From: Symsagittifera roscoffensis
Taxonomy: Eukaryota > Xenacoelomorpha > Acoela > Convolutidae
Reading direction: 5' to 3'
NCBI RefSeq assembly: GCF_963678635.1
Contig: NC_087065.1
Coordinates: 18,735,623-18,799,622, forward strand
Length of the DNA: 64,000 nucleotides
Shown here: piece by piece, positions 46,482 through 57,184 of the stretch
Layout: each line of letters opens with the position of its first letter
Numbering within the stretch: position 1 is the first letter of the stretch
Made by a program: the position numbers and the translations under genes
The notes under the pieces: model-generated
The model's database searches: none
What the model was told of the DNA's origin: nothing
The model's input: the letters and a program-made list of their open reading frames with translations, nothing else

Positions 46482-49355
46482 TTATAGTTTCTTTGAGTTT
46501 ACACAGCTATTGCAGCAGTTTATTCTCCATGTGCATGGGACACTTTCCTCATATTTACTGATGAAATATATCCAGAAAACGTTTTTGAGGCTTGATTTGA
46601 GTCTTTCGTATTTCATCGCAAACAGGTCTTCTTCTTCCTGAGTCTGTAAAATTTTGTTTGCTAGTATAGGTGTTCTGTGCCAGAAATTGCTTTTCGATTT
46701 TTCGTAATGATAATTTTTGTGCGCTAAGTTATTTTTCGTTGATCTTCTTGTTGGGGCTGTAGATTCTTTGAACTGAACAAATTGTCTCCAATGGAAGTTG
46801 TATTGGTCGTTTATTATTTTATGAAGCAAGAGAATGTCGTGCATTTCATGGTAGAGAAACAGTGGGAGCAGGTTTAATCTAATCAGTCTGTCTTTATAGT
46901 TGATGTTGTTACATGACAGTATCCAACGTGTAGCTTTTCTTTGGACATCTTCAATAATTTTTAATTCACACTTATTTGCTTTCCATATGGGTGAGCCATA
47001 TGACACAATTGGGGTTACATATCCACAGTAGGAGTTCAGTTTCATTTTTAAGCTCGCTGATTTTGAAATATTTCTTTTAATTAAAAATAAGCAGCCTATT
47101 GCTTTTTGGGCTCTTATTTTTGCGTATGCTGACCAGTTTAGGTTGTTGGTTATTTGTATACCAAGGTCTTTTTCTGAACAGGTTTTTTCAAGTATATGGT
47201 CACCGAGATACATGTTTAGGTCAAGTTGGGGGTCTTTGAATATTATATTGTGACATTTTTTCAAATTAAGACTCATGGAATTATCTTTGCACCATAAGTT
47301 GATCGTGATTAGGTCATGTTGGAGCAGAGAAGGGTTCGTTGCAACAATTTTATAATCGTCTGCGTAACCATAGCACGAGTTGGTGAGTGATGACGGTAAA
47401 TCGTTGATGAATGTGATGAAGAATACTGGCCCTTACAGTGAGCCTTGAGGTACGCCGCTACTAACTTCAAGATGGCTGGATACTGCCGCACCTATTCGTA
47501 CTTGCTGTTTTCTGTTGGTTAAGTAGTTTGCTAATAGTTTAAGTGCGTTTCCTGATATGCCAAATTTATTGAGTTTATATATGCACAAGTCGTGAGGAAC
47601 TTTGTCGAAAGCCTTTTCGAAGTCTAAGTATATTGCCTGTAGAGACTTGATATTAGGGTTATCAAAGTCATCATAGATTTTGTCGAGGAATTGGAGCATT
47701 TGCAGAGTTGTCGATCGTTTAGGACAGAAGCCAAATTGGCTGTCATGGATTTGTGAGAAGATCTTTGGTGAGTTTTTAAGGAAGATCAGTTTCTCTAAGA
47801 CTTTGGATACTGCAGTTAGCAGGCTGATGGGCCTGTAGTTTGTGACCGATTGCTTGTTTCCATTTTTAAAAGTTGGGATGATTTGGCTAAGTTTCCAGAT
47901 CGTTGAAAATGTTGCTTTGTTGGTGATGGTGTTATAAATCAGTTTTAGAGATGAAGTTATGCTATCTGCTAAATTGGTTAGGACTGTGTTACCGAGTCTA
48001 TCTGGTCCTCTTGCTTTTTGGAGGTTTAATGTTTTAAGGATGTCGTATATCTCATTTTCAGAGAAATTGAAGCATTTGATTGAGCCAGGTAATTCAGCTA
48101 TTGGTAAAATGTTTTCATTCTGTTTAATGTTAAAAACGCTTACGAAGTAATTGTTTAGAAGATTAGCTTTACCGTGCTCTGTTGATTCGGTTTTTGGAGT
48201 ACTTGAGTTTTTTCGTATGCTTTTAAAGTATTTTTGGAGCTTTGAGAAATTTCTGCCCTTGAAAGTTGATTCTTCGAAATTTTTCTGATCTAATTCGGAT
48301 AAATGATCTACAAGGTTTTTAAGTCTTTCAAGATTGCGGTTATTAGTATGAGTATTTTTAAAGGCTACTTTTTTTGATGCTGTGTTGAGTCTTTTGATAA
48401 TATTGGAGGTTTCAGGTGTGATCCAAGGTGCTAGGTTCATACGGTGTTTGGTCTGTTGTTTCATGTGTTTTTCTAGTGCTATATATAGCCAGAGGTACCA
48501 TGAGTTGATTAAGTGGTCAATGTTAGAGTAGCAGTACGGTTGAAATGGGTGTTCCAAAATGTATTTGTTTAAAGTAATCCAATCGACGTTGTTTAATGAG
48601 AAGACACCAAAGTCCAGAAAGTCGGATCCGTGTTGTATGGGAGTGGCTTTTTCGTCATTGTGTGTAAGAGATGATATCGTGATTAGAAAAGGGTTGTGGT
48701 CTGATAATTCTCTTTCTTGGTGTGAGAAGTGTTTTTTCATATGGTTGTCTATCGTGGTGTTTAAAATAATGTCGGGGTTGTTGCAAAGGACAATATCTAA
48801 TTGGTCATGAGGGGGTTCGATAAACTGTTGAAAGTTCATATCAGTAAAAGTCTGCAGTACTAATTGTTCGTGTTTTTGGGTTGATTGCAAGGTTTGCCAA
48901 TGCGTATTAGCGAAGTTGATGTCACCAACCAATAAAATATTTGGGCATTGAAATTCATTTGAGTAGTCAGTTAGCATATTCAATAGTTTGTTGAAGTCAT
49001 CTGTGGATAGCTTATATTTGCTTTCGTTCGGGGCACTGTAGATACAGCATAGGATGAGAGGTGTCGGAGTGTTAAGGAGGAGTCCAACGCAGTCCGTAGT
49101 GTGTATTTCAAGTTTTGTGAAAGCTAGGGATTGCTTAACAGCAATAAGCACGCCCCCGTGTTTCGATTTTGTTGAGTTGGTAGGTCTATCACATCTAGTT
49201 ATTATGTGTGCAGGCAGAAAAAGCGCGTTGTCAGGGATATTTTCAGTAAACCAAGTTTCGCTTAAGCAAATGATGTCATAATCGTTCGATAGTTTTATAT
49301 TGCTAATTTTCATACGTCTATTTATATCCAGTATACTTCGTGTATTGAATGACAT
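46482..49355 (-). pseudogene. LINE ORF2: endonuclease and reverse transcriptase, one internal stop
   Basis: Read from ATG 49355. Endonuclease: FNTRSI (res. 3-8), LSETWF (31-36), GDINFAN (144-150) and LSDHNP (217-222), all expected APE motifs. Reverse transcriptase: NYRPISLL (507-513), FEKAFDKV (579-586), GVPQGSL (634-640), then TAA at 47433-47435 exactly where the family has Leu in GSLLGP. The same frame goes on without other stops: GPVFFITFIND, the YADD box (GYADDYK) and about 300 further residues with a Cys/His-rich end, to the stop at 46482. A one-base change (TTA to TAA) explains the break. ORF2 lies in the same frame as ORF1. Confidence 0.9.
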
Positions 49356-49376
49356 AACATTCAGCGATTCTAGTCA
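49353..49376 (-). promoter_or_regulatory. Candidate stop-codon readthrough site between ORF1 and ORF2
   Basis: ORF1 ends AAC-TGA-CTA-GAA and continues in frame LESLNV to the ORF2 ATG with no other stop. UGA followed by CUA(G) is the best-documented leaky stop context in animal and viral messages. The linker also supplies the first strand of the endonuclease (LNVMSFNTRSI), which a start at the ATG would cut short. Confidence 0.6.
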
Positions 49377-50249
49377 GTTGTCATTTCTAGTCTGAATTGT
49401 GCTGTTTGCCTCCGGTTTAATTGTAATTTTTGTCCAGGAGTCGTCTACTTTATCATGCAGTTCTAGGTTTCTGATTCGAAGATTTTTGGGGTTTTTACCA
49501 CTGCTGATGAGATTTCTACGTTCTCTCAGGATGGCGTTTTCCAGTTTCATTTCTTCGACTGAGAGTTCCTTACTTATGAAGACATTTTTGTCATAATTTT
49601 TGAGGGCCGGTGTTGATGATAGTATCAAGTCTATTTCTCTTGGACAGGTTACTCGTACCAGTATAGTTCTGTGGTTTGCTCGTTCTTCGCTGAACTTTCC
49701 CACACGCTTGAGATCAGTGATATTGCATTCGAGGTTTAAGAATTTCATGATTTTATTTACCTCATCATAGTCATGGTCAAGTCTTTTTCTTCCATCTCTT
49801 TCCTTGATCTCGGGGACCCCTCTTATTCTCAATCTTTTGCTCAGGGGTTTGATTATGTTTTGCGCCGCTACTTGTGACCAGGTTTTACCCTGTTCTGCTA
49901 TTGGCAGGCTTTGGATGGGATCTTTAATATTTTCCATTTTTGTCGAGACTTCGGCTACTACTTTACTTAGTTTTGAAATTTCTTCTTCAATTTTTTTGAT
50001 GTTTTCACTTTTGTCATGTGATGCTGTGCTTCTGATTACTTGATCTCTTTTTCCGTTGGACAAACAGGTATTGCATATCAGTAGTGCGTTGTTACCAAGT
50101 TCCAGTATTCCATTGAGTGCAACGGTCGAGAGGCCAGTGCAGACAACTTCAAGGTGCATAGAGCAATTACAGGTGATGCAATTGTATATTGGGTCATTTT
50201 CGTTTATGGGTTTCTTGCATGTTTTGCGAGGTTTTTTGTCCTTTGACAT
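49374..50249 (-). CDS. LINE ORF1: Cys/His-finger, coiled-coil, RRM-like protein
   Basis: 291 residues from ATG at 50249. Residues about 10-63 hold a PHD-like zinc-finger pattern (CKKP...YNCITCNCSMHLEVVC...CNTC). A coiled coil follows at about 80-112 (KKIEEEISKLSKVV). From about 135 there is an RRM-like part (LRIRGVPEI...LECNITDLKRVGKF...TILVRVTC) and a basic C-terminal region (LRERRNLISSGKNP) as in many LINE ORF1 nucleic-acid chaperones. It should coat the LINE RNA. It ends at TGA (49374-49376) followed directly by CTAG, in the same frame as ORF2. Confidence 0.9.
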   Translation of the reverse strand: MSKDKKPRKTCKKPINENDPIYNCITCNCSMHLEVVCTGLSTVALNGILELGNNALLICNTCLSNGKRDQVIRSTASHDKSENIKKIEEEISKLSKVVAEVSTKMENIKDPIQSLPIAEQGKTWSQVAAQNIIKPLSKRLRIRGVPEIKERDGRKRLDHDYDEVNKIMKFLNLECNITDLKRVGKFSEERANHRTILVRVTCPREIDLILSSTPALKNYDKNVFISKELSVEEMKLENAILRERRNLISSGKNPKNLRIRNLELHDKVDDSWTKITIKPEANSTIQTRNDN

Positions 50250-50446
50250 TCTCAGTTTTATTTATGTTTACGTCCTCTTATCTCTGTGGAAACTGTGTTT
50301 GGGGGATGAAGGTTTAGAAAGTGTACTCGAGTCCTCAGGGTGGTACCTAAAGGGCGCCGATTGAGGACTGAAGTATCAGTGTTAGGGTTATGAAAACAGT
50401 TGTTTGGGACCTTAAGGGTACTTGATGACCAGCGGGAGAAAACGGT

Positions 50447-50452
50447 TTTATT
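50447..50452 (-). terminator. Polyadenylation signal of the spliced gene
   Basis: AATAAA on the - strand, about 63 nt after the stop codon at 50515-50517. It marks the end of the host gene and limits the 5' end of the LINE. Confidence 0.6.
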
Positions 50453-50514
50453 TATAGATGTGAATTCACAAAGACATCAAATCTGGCGATACCTAAAGGG
50501 TATCAATAGAAAAT

Positions 50515-51913
50515 TCAGTCTTTGTGAAAATGATGACACCGACAAGTGTTGTTGCCGCAGTGGTATATATTCGAGTAGCCCTCGCTATCAGTTTTTACAC
50601 AGAACTTCTTGTAGATGATTTTCTTTTTCAAAATCGTTTGGAGACTCGCAAGCGATGCTGTTGTTAAATGCACTTCGTCGGAAGATAGAACAGTTTTGGT
50701 GGTTATTCCTTTCGATATACCGCAATATCGCCAGAGTTCTTTATTTTTGCGATCATAAAGTATGATCATAAATGAAAATGGGAGTGTTAAATACTAAAAA
50801 TTTACGGAGCCAATGGATATTAAATTTTGAGCTAATGGCTTTCATTTTTTATTATTTTCTTACTTCTGATTCTTTGTCAAATGAAGTTCAGCTCGGCTTC
50901 CTTCTTGATTATGAAAATACGCATATCATTGTCTTAGATTTTTACACTCCTTTTATTTCAAGTGCGATAATTCAGCTCAGAAAATGGCAAAGATTGTGAT
51001 GTGAGGTCAGTAAACAAAATCGACAAGCGGACGGCCTGTTTGACAAGTTGAAGACAGGAGGAAAACGGTCTACATGTAAAACGGGAAGGAATCAAATGAA
51101 TATATCAAGTCACTATGCTCTGAGCAATTTCTTCTGATTAACTCATCTTGATTGTTATAATTTTTGACATTGCTTATCAAATCTTCGGCTATTGGCAAAA
51201 GTGATGAATAAAAAAAGAACTCATCTGATAAAGAATTCATGCTGTTTTTAAATTTCAGTTCAACCCTACCATTTCATAAGATATAATACAATTGCTTTTT
51301 AATAGAAAAATCACAACAAATATATAGTTCAAGTTTGATTACAAAAAAGTCCAAAATAAATGTTTTATTTTGGAACCTGCAAAAAAAAACATTTTGAGTT
51401 TCAGCTTCAGCTATAAAATATTAGAATACGATATATGAGGATCTTGCATAGTTGTATTGTATTTTTTCATAGTTTGATTCTCTGCAATGATTTTCCCNNN
51501 NNNNNNNNNNNNNNNNNNNNNNNNNNNNNNNNNNNNNNNNNNNNNNNNNNNNNNNNNNNNNNNNNNNNNNNNNNNNNNNNNNNNNNNNNNNNNNNNNNNN
51601 NNNNNNNNNNNNNNNNNNNNNNNNNNNNNNNNNNNNNNNNNNNNNNNNNNNNNNNNNNNNNNNNNNNNNNNNNNNNNNNNNNNNNNNNNNNNNNNNNCAA
51701 TGATTCAAAATCAATATTACCTCTGCGTGAATCTTCCGCATGGTAACTTGTTTATGTTCATGCAGTATGGTGGCATCATTCATTGTGAACATAGTCGCAG
51801 TCTCACTAGCGACTAGTCGGAATGACGTCATCTCTTTGCTGATGAAATCATTGAAAGAGAAGAGGGCTTCGAGGTTATACGATGAGCTGATGGAGGTCTG
51901 CATTGATTTGAAG
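50515..51913 (-). CDS. 3' part of a spliced host gene of unknown function
   Basis: Two exons are well supported. Exon 51913-51721 starts after TCATTTTTTTCAG and ends GCAGAG|GTAATATT; it reads FKSMQTSISSSYN...FSFNDFISKEMTS...MRKIHAE in phase 0 at its end. The last exon, 50793-50515, starts after ATTTTTAG in phase 0 and reads YLTLPFSFMIILYDRKNKEL, WRYCGISKGITTK and a Cys/His-rich end (YHCGNNTCRCHHFH) to TGA. The intron between (51720-50794) includes the 200-N gap, so another exon may be missing. AATAAA lies 63 nt after the stop. I recognise no family; the Cys/His end could bind metal, which is a guess. Confidence 0.6.
51498..51697. other. Assembly gap (200 N)
   Basis: Exactly 200 undetermined bases, a typical placeholder length, so the true size is unknown. 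It lies in the intron of the host gene. Frames running through it are meaningless. Confidence 0.99.
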
Positions 51914-54012
51914 CTGAAAAAAATGAGATCCATTTGCCAAAAATTGAGATTCAATTTAATTCTAGATTTTTAAAAAATTAAACAGCCTAAATTCTCTAGC
52001 TAGGCATTGATCCCTCTGAGTTAAAACCCGGATCCTAATCTAGTTTTTTTTCCAACACATGTATGTTCAAAACATAATGGTTAATGAAATTCTGATTTAG
52101 AGTAAGCTGGAACGACTAAAGAAACATTCCAGATAAAAACAACCCGATAATAGCTCCAGTGAACTTTTCTGAAAGGACTGAAGAGCAGCTTGCTCAAAAT
52201 TAACAATTTTTTTCAGGCCGGTAGTTCGCTACTAATCCTAATAAACCCTGCAAAAAGCGATCGGAGGTTTTTTCGGTTTTGTTGGGAAGGAAGGCGTTAA
52301 TTGCAGGATTATTTTTGGCATGATTGGAGTAAAGATAAGGAGTTTATGCAGCATCAACTTGGGTGTTACGTTATAAAATAGGAGTTAAATTAGTGTGGAT
52401 TTTCTTTGTCTACTAGTGAAATGACTAAGTAGTAAAATGAACGGTGTTGAATTGACTGGTATTAAATTATAGAACCCCTTGAAATTTTCTCAGCAAAACC
52501 TTGAATTTTTAAACTGCTTTTTAGGTGGTCTCAAAAACTTTTAGATAATGCATTTTTTGAGCTTTTGATATACTAAAAACTTTGAACTTTGATTGTTTTT
52601 TCTCCCCAGCAGCTTGCATTGGATAGCTACAAAATTTGTGAAAATTAGGGAGTTAAAGTGAATTAATACTTTGCGTCACTTCAAATTGGAATGATTTTGA
52701 ATGCAGATAGTTCGCGTTGCAATTGCAGCAGCATAGATATATTTCATTATGCAGGCATAAGCTACTCCAGAGCCATGCTCAACTGAAAAATTTCAGATCA
52801 CTCTGAAAATATGGACAAGTATCGCACGTAAAACGTAATCATAAATTTGATCTCAAGGAATTGGTTTCTTCGTACTGTTTCCAAATGAACTTGCTGAAAA
52901 CTGATAGCCGAATTTTATCTGAATAAAAAAACCACTTCAAAACTGGTAAATTTAGTTCTTATTGGTTGCAGTCAGGTCGTAACCAAGAGTAGAGCAAAAG
53001 TTAAATCGACTCTAGTTTTTTTTTGTAATTACTTACAGAAAACTTTTATTAGTTGTTGATGAAAACATTGAAAATCAAAAAACATTTATGAAAATCAGAG
53101 TTAATTATGATGCTGCTACTTGATCGAAAAATCTATGACTTTAGAGAAAAAAAACAAAAATTAGAGCAAAAAATGAAAAAATAATTTAAAAAGGGAGTAG
53201 CTAAATAAAATAAAACGTTATGCTCTTTATCTACTGGTATGACAACTTTACTTAAAAAAGGTGAAGACAAAAAGAAAATGTTGTCGGACTACTAGTTTTC
53301 TTATTCTGTTTACTCCACCTGTACAGATAGATGTAGGTAACACCATTTTAATTCGGAAAAAAGTAGCTGGTAGCTGTGCAATTAACGTCGAATTTTCCAG
53401 CCTAATCAGACTGAACAGCATTTTGGATATAATTTAGAAAAAAAAACCGCTGTATTTTAGGCTGAGAGTAAAAGATGAAAATTATGCTCCAAAAAATTAA
53501 CAGCGCGGTCATGTTTCGTTACTTCGGTGGCTGGAAAATGAGCTGAATCAAATCTAAATAGACTTTTCGAAGTTTCTATTTTATCATTATTCACTTAGTG
53601 AAAACTTTGCATTTATCATTTTATAATCACTTTGCATCAAAATGATAAAAAAGATTCCTTACCATGGCATTGTTTTTGCCACTCTTCTGGTCATTGGAGC
53701 ATAAATTAGGTATGTCAGGATATATTTATTTTGAAGAGAAGAGAACGCCAGAAAAACAGCCATTTTTTCCCAAAAATTTTTTGAAAATAGCCCCAAAATG
53801 TTTTTTGGCCTGTTTCTTCATAAATTTGCGGAACACTACGCTGCGCAGAACTTAAGTCAACAGAGGGACTTGTAAATGATTTGAGAGAGCTCAAACAATT
53901 TATTTGATTGACCTAAAAAAAATGTCGACTAAAAGTTTTCTAAAAGTTTTTTGAAAAAACGCCTCTCGAAAAAATCCTAGATCCGCCCCTGGCGTCAATC
54001 ACAGCAAAAAAA
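51914..54012. other. Mostly non-coding, one candidate terminal exon
   Basis: On the + strand an acceptor (AACAATTTTTTTCAG, ending 52216) is followed by 28 codons reading AGSSLLILINPAKSDRRFF... to TAA at 52298-52300; it may be a last exon, without other support. 53935-53991 is a CAGGGG-family right end (CTCTCGAAAAAATCCTAGATCCGCC). Nothing else is recognised. Confidence 0.3.
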
Positions 54013-54201
54013 CTAATCATAAATCTTCTTGTAGTTCTCTAGTTCTCTTAAAGTATGGAGTTGCTGGAGCCTAAATTTTTTTGTCGTATATTTTTTAAAT
54101 GAATTTATACAAATCGCCAAGATGAAAACGTCAACCAATGATTGATTTTTTAAAATTACTTCATGCCAATCTTGCGCCGTTTCCCTTGAAAAGACTTTCA
54201 T
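54013..54201 (-). CDS. Candidate small protein or exon, 62 residues
   Basis: ATG at 54201 opens MKVFSRETAQDWHEVILKNQ... ending ELENYKKIYD at TAG. The codon choice looks more protein-like than the surroundings, with basic and aromatic residues and no membrane segment. No splice sites, promoter or family are recognised. It could be chance. Confidence 0.3.
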   Translation of the reverse strand: MKVFSRETAQDWHEVILKNQSLVDVFILAICINSFKKYTTKKFRLQQLHTLRELENYKKIYD

Positions 54202-55113
54202 TGTCAGAGTTTTGCTATTTCTTAACTATTTAACCTATTCATTGGCTTGACAATAAAAACATCAAAAAATGTTCTGAAAGACTTAACACTGGTTTCGGAA
54301 CAGCTTCGGTTTCACTGGTATGAAATTTTGAATGAAAAGGTTTGCAATAATTTTGTAGGGAACTGGATGACTAGTTTTTTCAAATTTTGAAAAAAGATCT
54401 CAGGATACAATTATGTATGAGTGTTATCAAATTTTTGTAAGCGTAAGCAGATTGATGCTTCCAAACATCTGATAACACCAATACACAGCAGTCTACAGCG
54501 TTAATTTCGAGAAGTTAAAACGTTTAGTCGTACAATTCCTTGCAACCCTTCCAATTTTAAAAAACAGCCATCACTATAATACGTTAGCAAAAATCAAAAA
54601 GAAATTAAAAAAATAGAAACTTTACTTGTACGATTTATGCAGTTTTTATTAAAAGTCCGATTTTCTGTCATTGATCAAATTTCTGAGCCAGTGAGTAGTA
54701 AATCTGGGATGAAAAAATAATTTATTACTCACTGGCTCATTAATTTGCTTATTGACATTAAATTGGTGTTTTTAGCAAATCTGCATAAGCAGGATGAGTA
54801 AAGTTTCATATTACTTTTTTTGCTACTTATTTTGGTGATAGCTGTTTTTCAATAAAGCAAAACTATACAATAAGTTTAAAACGCCAATTTTTCTCAATTG
54901 GTAGTCCAAGCTATCTGCGGGGTGTCTATTAATAATTTGCGGCTAAGCAATATTTGGTTTTTTTCACTTTGTAAATATTTTCTATATGGTAGTGTGAAAA
55001 CAGTAGACCAAATTTTTATATAGTAAATTTTCAAGAACATTTTAAGCTGGTTCATTGCTGCTGCCAATTACCGAGATTTTAATTGTTACTTGCATTGGTT
55101 GCTTTTATTGAAT

Positions 55114-55121
55114 GTATAAAA
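55114..55121 (+). promoter_or_regulatory. TATA box
   Basis: GTATAAAAAG about 90 nt upstream of the ATG of the following gene, leaving room for a start near 55145 and a short leader. Confidence 0.5.
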
Positions 55122-55207
55122 AGCATAAACTTTCATGATTGAACAGAACTTTTGTTTTACACGCGATAGATTAAATAAACGCCAACCTGAATCTAACACG
55201 AAACTTG

Positions 55208-56749
55208 ATGTCTCTCCGAGGGAACAACTCGGAAAAAGAATTTGGCAATGACACCGAGTCGCTTTTGGCAGGAAACGCTCGTAATTCCGAAGACGAAGAA
55301 GAGGTTATGACTTTGAATGTCGAACAAAAAGGGGAGCGAAGAGCCATGGTCGTTTCGAAAACCAAAAAACCGAGCTGTTTATTCAAGTTTGTCAAAATAA
55401 GTTTTCTTCTTGTCATGTTTATTTTGCTGATTGGATGTATAGCGACATCTGCTATCTTATTAGAGAGGCTTACAAACGCTCAGCTGAAAATCGAAGAGTT
55501 GCAGCGTCGCATTGAAGCACTCGAAACAAATAAAACGTCCAAATCGGATTCTAATTCTGAAAAAATCGCGAATCTTGAAGAGCTAACCAGCCCCTTCAAA
55601 GCCAGAATTAATAACATCATGAATAAAGGGACTAAAAATCTGGAGTTGATAGAGGAACTGCAAAATAAGATGTCGCATTTGCAGGATCAAATAACGAAAA
55701 ATCAAGTAGATAGTTCGGATAAGAACATCGATGAGTTTTTCGAAAGATCAACAAATAACAAAATATCTGCGATCCAAAAAGACATAACATCGATGAAGCA
55801 AAAGGAAAGTGAACTAGATTCTTTATTTTCTCAAATCAATTCAAAACAAACAACTGATAGCAGGCAAGCTACGAGCGGCATAGATCAGGTCAGATCCGAC
55901 TTACTAAAATCGATTCAAGAAAACGAAAGGAAAATTGACGAATGTAGCGCGCAGCTTGCAAGTAATGTTTCAGATTTCAAAACTAAAACCCAGAACTCCG
56001 AATTTCAGATAAATTCAATCGAAACCAGCATAAGGACACTTCAATCTGACCAATCTAGCATGAATCAGAAGGTAATCAAACTCGAAAATGATGCTAGAAA
56101 TATGGTCGCACCAACGACTACTCAAAGGGCTGCAACAACTACCACCCAAAGTATTCCCACAACTACTACCCAAAGTGTTCCAACGACAACATCCCGAAGT
56201 GTTCAAACGAGAACCACCCAAAGTGTCCCCACAACTACCACCCAAAGTGTTCCAACGACAACCACCCAAAGTGTACCCACAACTACCACCCAAAGTGTCC
56301 CCACAACTACCACCCAAAGTGTCCCCACAACTACCACCCAAAGTGCTCAAACGACAACATCCCGAAGTGTTCCAACGACAACCACCGCAAGTGGTCCGAC
56401 GATAACAACTCAAAATGTGGCAGCTGTCACTCAAAGCACCATAAGTCATGCAGTAATTGGAGTAAAACTAGATACAGCATCCTCAGCCAGTGGTATATCT
56501 TCGCTGACTAGTAGTGCAGCCACAAGTTCCGCGGGAACCTTGACTGCATCCCAGCCTGAATCGTCGCAATCATCCTCATCATCATTAACAACATCTTCTA
56601 ATGTCGCGATGGTACAGGCAGCAAACGCTCCATTGGCTGTTCCATTTACTGAAATAACAGATTCATCTAATGTTCCGGTAGCTGCAGTACCCGCCGCGGC
56701 CTCCGCTTCAGTTGGAATTTGGACGCCAAACACGCCTCGAACGGAATGA
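55208..56749 (+). CDS. Single-exon type II membrane protein with coiled coil and mucin-like repeats
   Basis: 513 residues from the ATG at 55208. The N-terminal 57 residues are acidic then basic (KTKKPSC) and should be cytoplasmic. One membrane segment is at about 58-86 (FLLVMFILLIGCIATSAILL), so the C-terminus should be outside. Residues about 86-295 are heptad-like (LKIEELQRRIEALE; Lys/Glu/Gln-rich), a likely multimerising coiled coil. Residues 310-405 are 12 copies of an 8-residue Thr-rich unit (TTTTQSVP), a probable O-glycosylation region, then a Ser/Ala-rich tail. No intron, AATAAA or enzymatic domain is seen. The arrangement resembles membrane-bound mucins or scavenger-receptor-like stalks, but no family is recognised. 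Confidence 0.8.
   Translation: MSLRGNNSEKEFGNDTESLLAGNARNSEDEEEVMTLNVEQKGERRAMVVSKTKKPSCLFKFVKISFLLVMFILLIGCIATSAILLERLTNAQLKIEELQRRIEALETNKTSKSDSNSEKIANLEELTSPFKARINNIMNKGTKNLELIEELQNKMSHLQDQITKNQVDSSDKNIDEFFERSTNNKISAIQKDITSMKQKESELDSLFSQINSKQTTDSRQATSGIDQVRSDLLKSIQENERKIDECSAQLASNVSDFKTKTQNSEFQINSIETSIRTLQSDQSSMNQKVIKLENDARNMVAPTTTQRAATTTTQSIPTTTTQSVPTTTSRSVQTRTTQSVPTTTTQSVPTTTTQSVPTTTTQSVPTTTTQSVPTTTTQSAQTTTSRSVPTTTTASGPTITTQNVAAVTQSTISHAVIGVKLDTASSASGISSLTSSAATSSAGTLTASQPESSQSSSSSLTTSSNVAMVQAANAPLAVPFTEITDSSNVPVAAVPAAASASVGIWTPNTPRTE
56135..56422 (+). repeat. 24-bp coding minisatellite, 12 units
   Basis: Units of the form ACAACTACCACCCAAAGTGT(C/T)CC. Central units are nearly identical and the outer ones diverged (SRSVQ, ASGP), typical of a repeat that grows and shrinks in its middle. 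The - strand frame at 56015-56449 (GGSCGDTL repeats) is its shadow. Confidence 0.95.
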
Positions 56750-57184
56750 AAAACAGAAACTTACATTGCCCTTGTAATCTAAAAATGTATATAATATTGA
56801 GATACCATGACAATATTTACAATATATAATATTGACAACAAAAACCGTGTTGTTTGAAAAAGAATTGATTTGTAAAGATGTGAAATTTCATCAGAGTTCC
56901 TCTATGAAATCGTTTAGCTAGCTTTCGGAGAGAACAATCGCCGGTTTCTTGCGGATTGGGGAATGGTGCAGTTACATAAGTTAGGGGCACTTATTAACCC
57001 AGTTAGTTATATTAAGGAAGGCGCTGCAGATATACTCTTTTTTTCTCTTTTTTCATTTGTATCCAGGTTTTAACTTAATGTTTTGAATGAAAGATAGGTT
57101 TTTCAGGCAAAATCTGAAAACTTTTTAACAATAACAAAAAAAAATTTTCGGCGAGCGCTCTTTGCCCAAGCGCTCCTTGGGGTG
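56750..57184. other. Downstream flank of the mucin-like gene
   Basis: AT-rich, with ATATAATATTGA repeated at 56789-56840. No standard polyadenylation signal and no gene. Confidence 0.4.

Larger units (their letters stand above)
46399..50440 (-). mobile_element. APE-type non-LTR retrotransposon (LINE), nearly full length
   Basis: Two-ORF LINE of the CR1/Jockey-like group: ORF1 with a Cys/His finger, coiled coil and RRM-like part; ORF2 with endonuclease and reverse transcriptase. The 3' end has a hairpin (GGGGC-ATTTTA-GCCCC, 46442-46457) and then a (TTA)n tail (46399-46417). The 5' boundary is uncertain, between the ORF1 start (50249) and the neighbouring gene's polyadenylation signal (50447). 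Only one clear internal lesion, a TAA in ORF2, so it is relatively young. Confidence 0.9.

Noticed and set aside
47309-47491. - strand 60-codon frame across the LINE stop
   Set aside because: Out of frame with the reverse transcriptase; a shadow.
51421-51954. Frames running through the N gap
   Set aside because: The gap length is a placeholder; only the spliced exon at 51721-51913 is supported.
56015-56449. 144-codon - strand frame with GGSCGDTL repeats
   Set aside because: Shadow of the 24-bp coding repeat on the + strand; Cys-rich content comes from the repeat, with no promoter or membrane logic.
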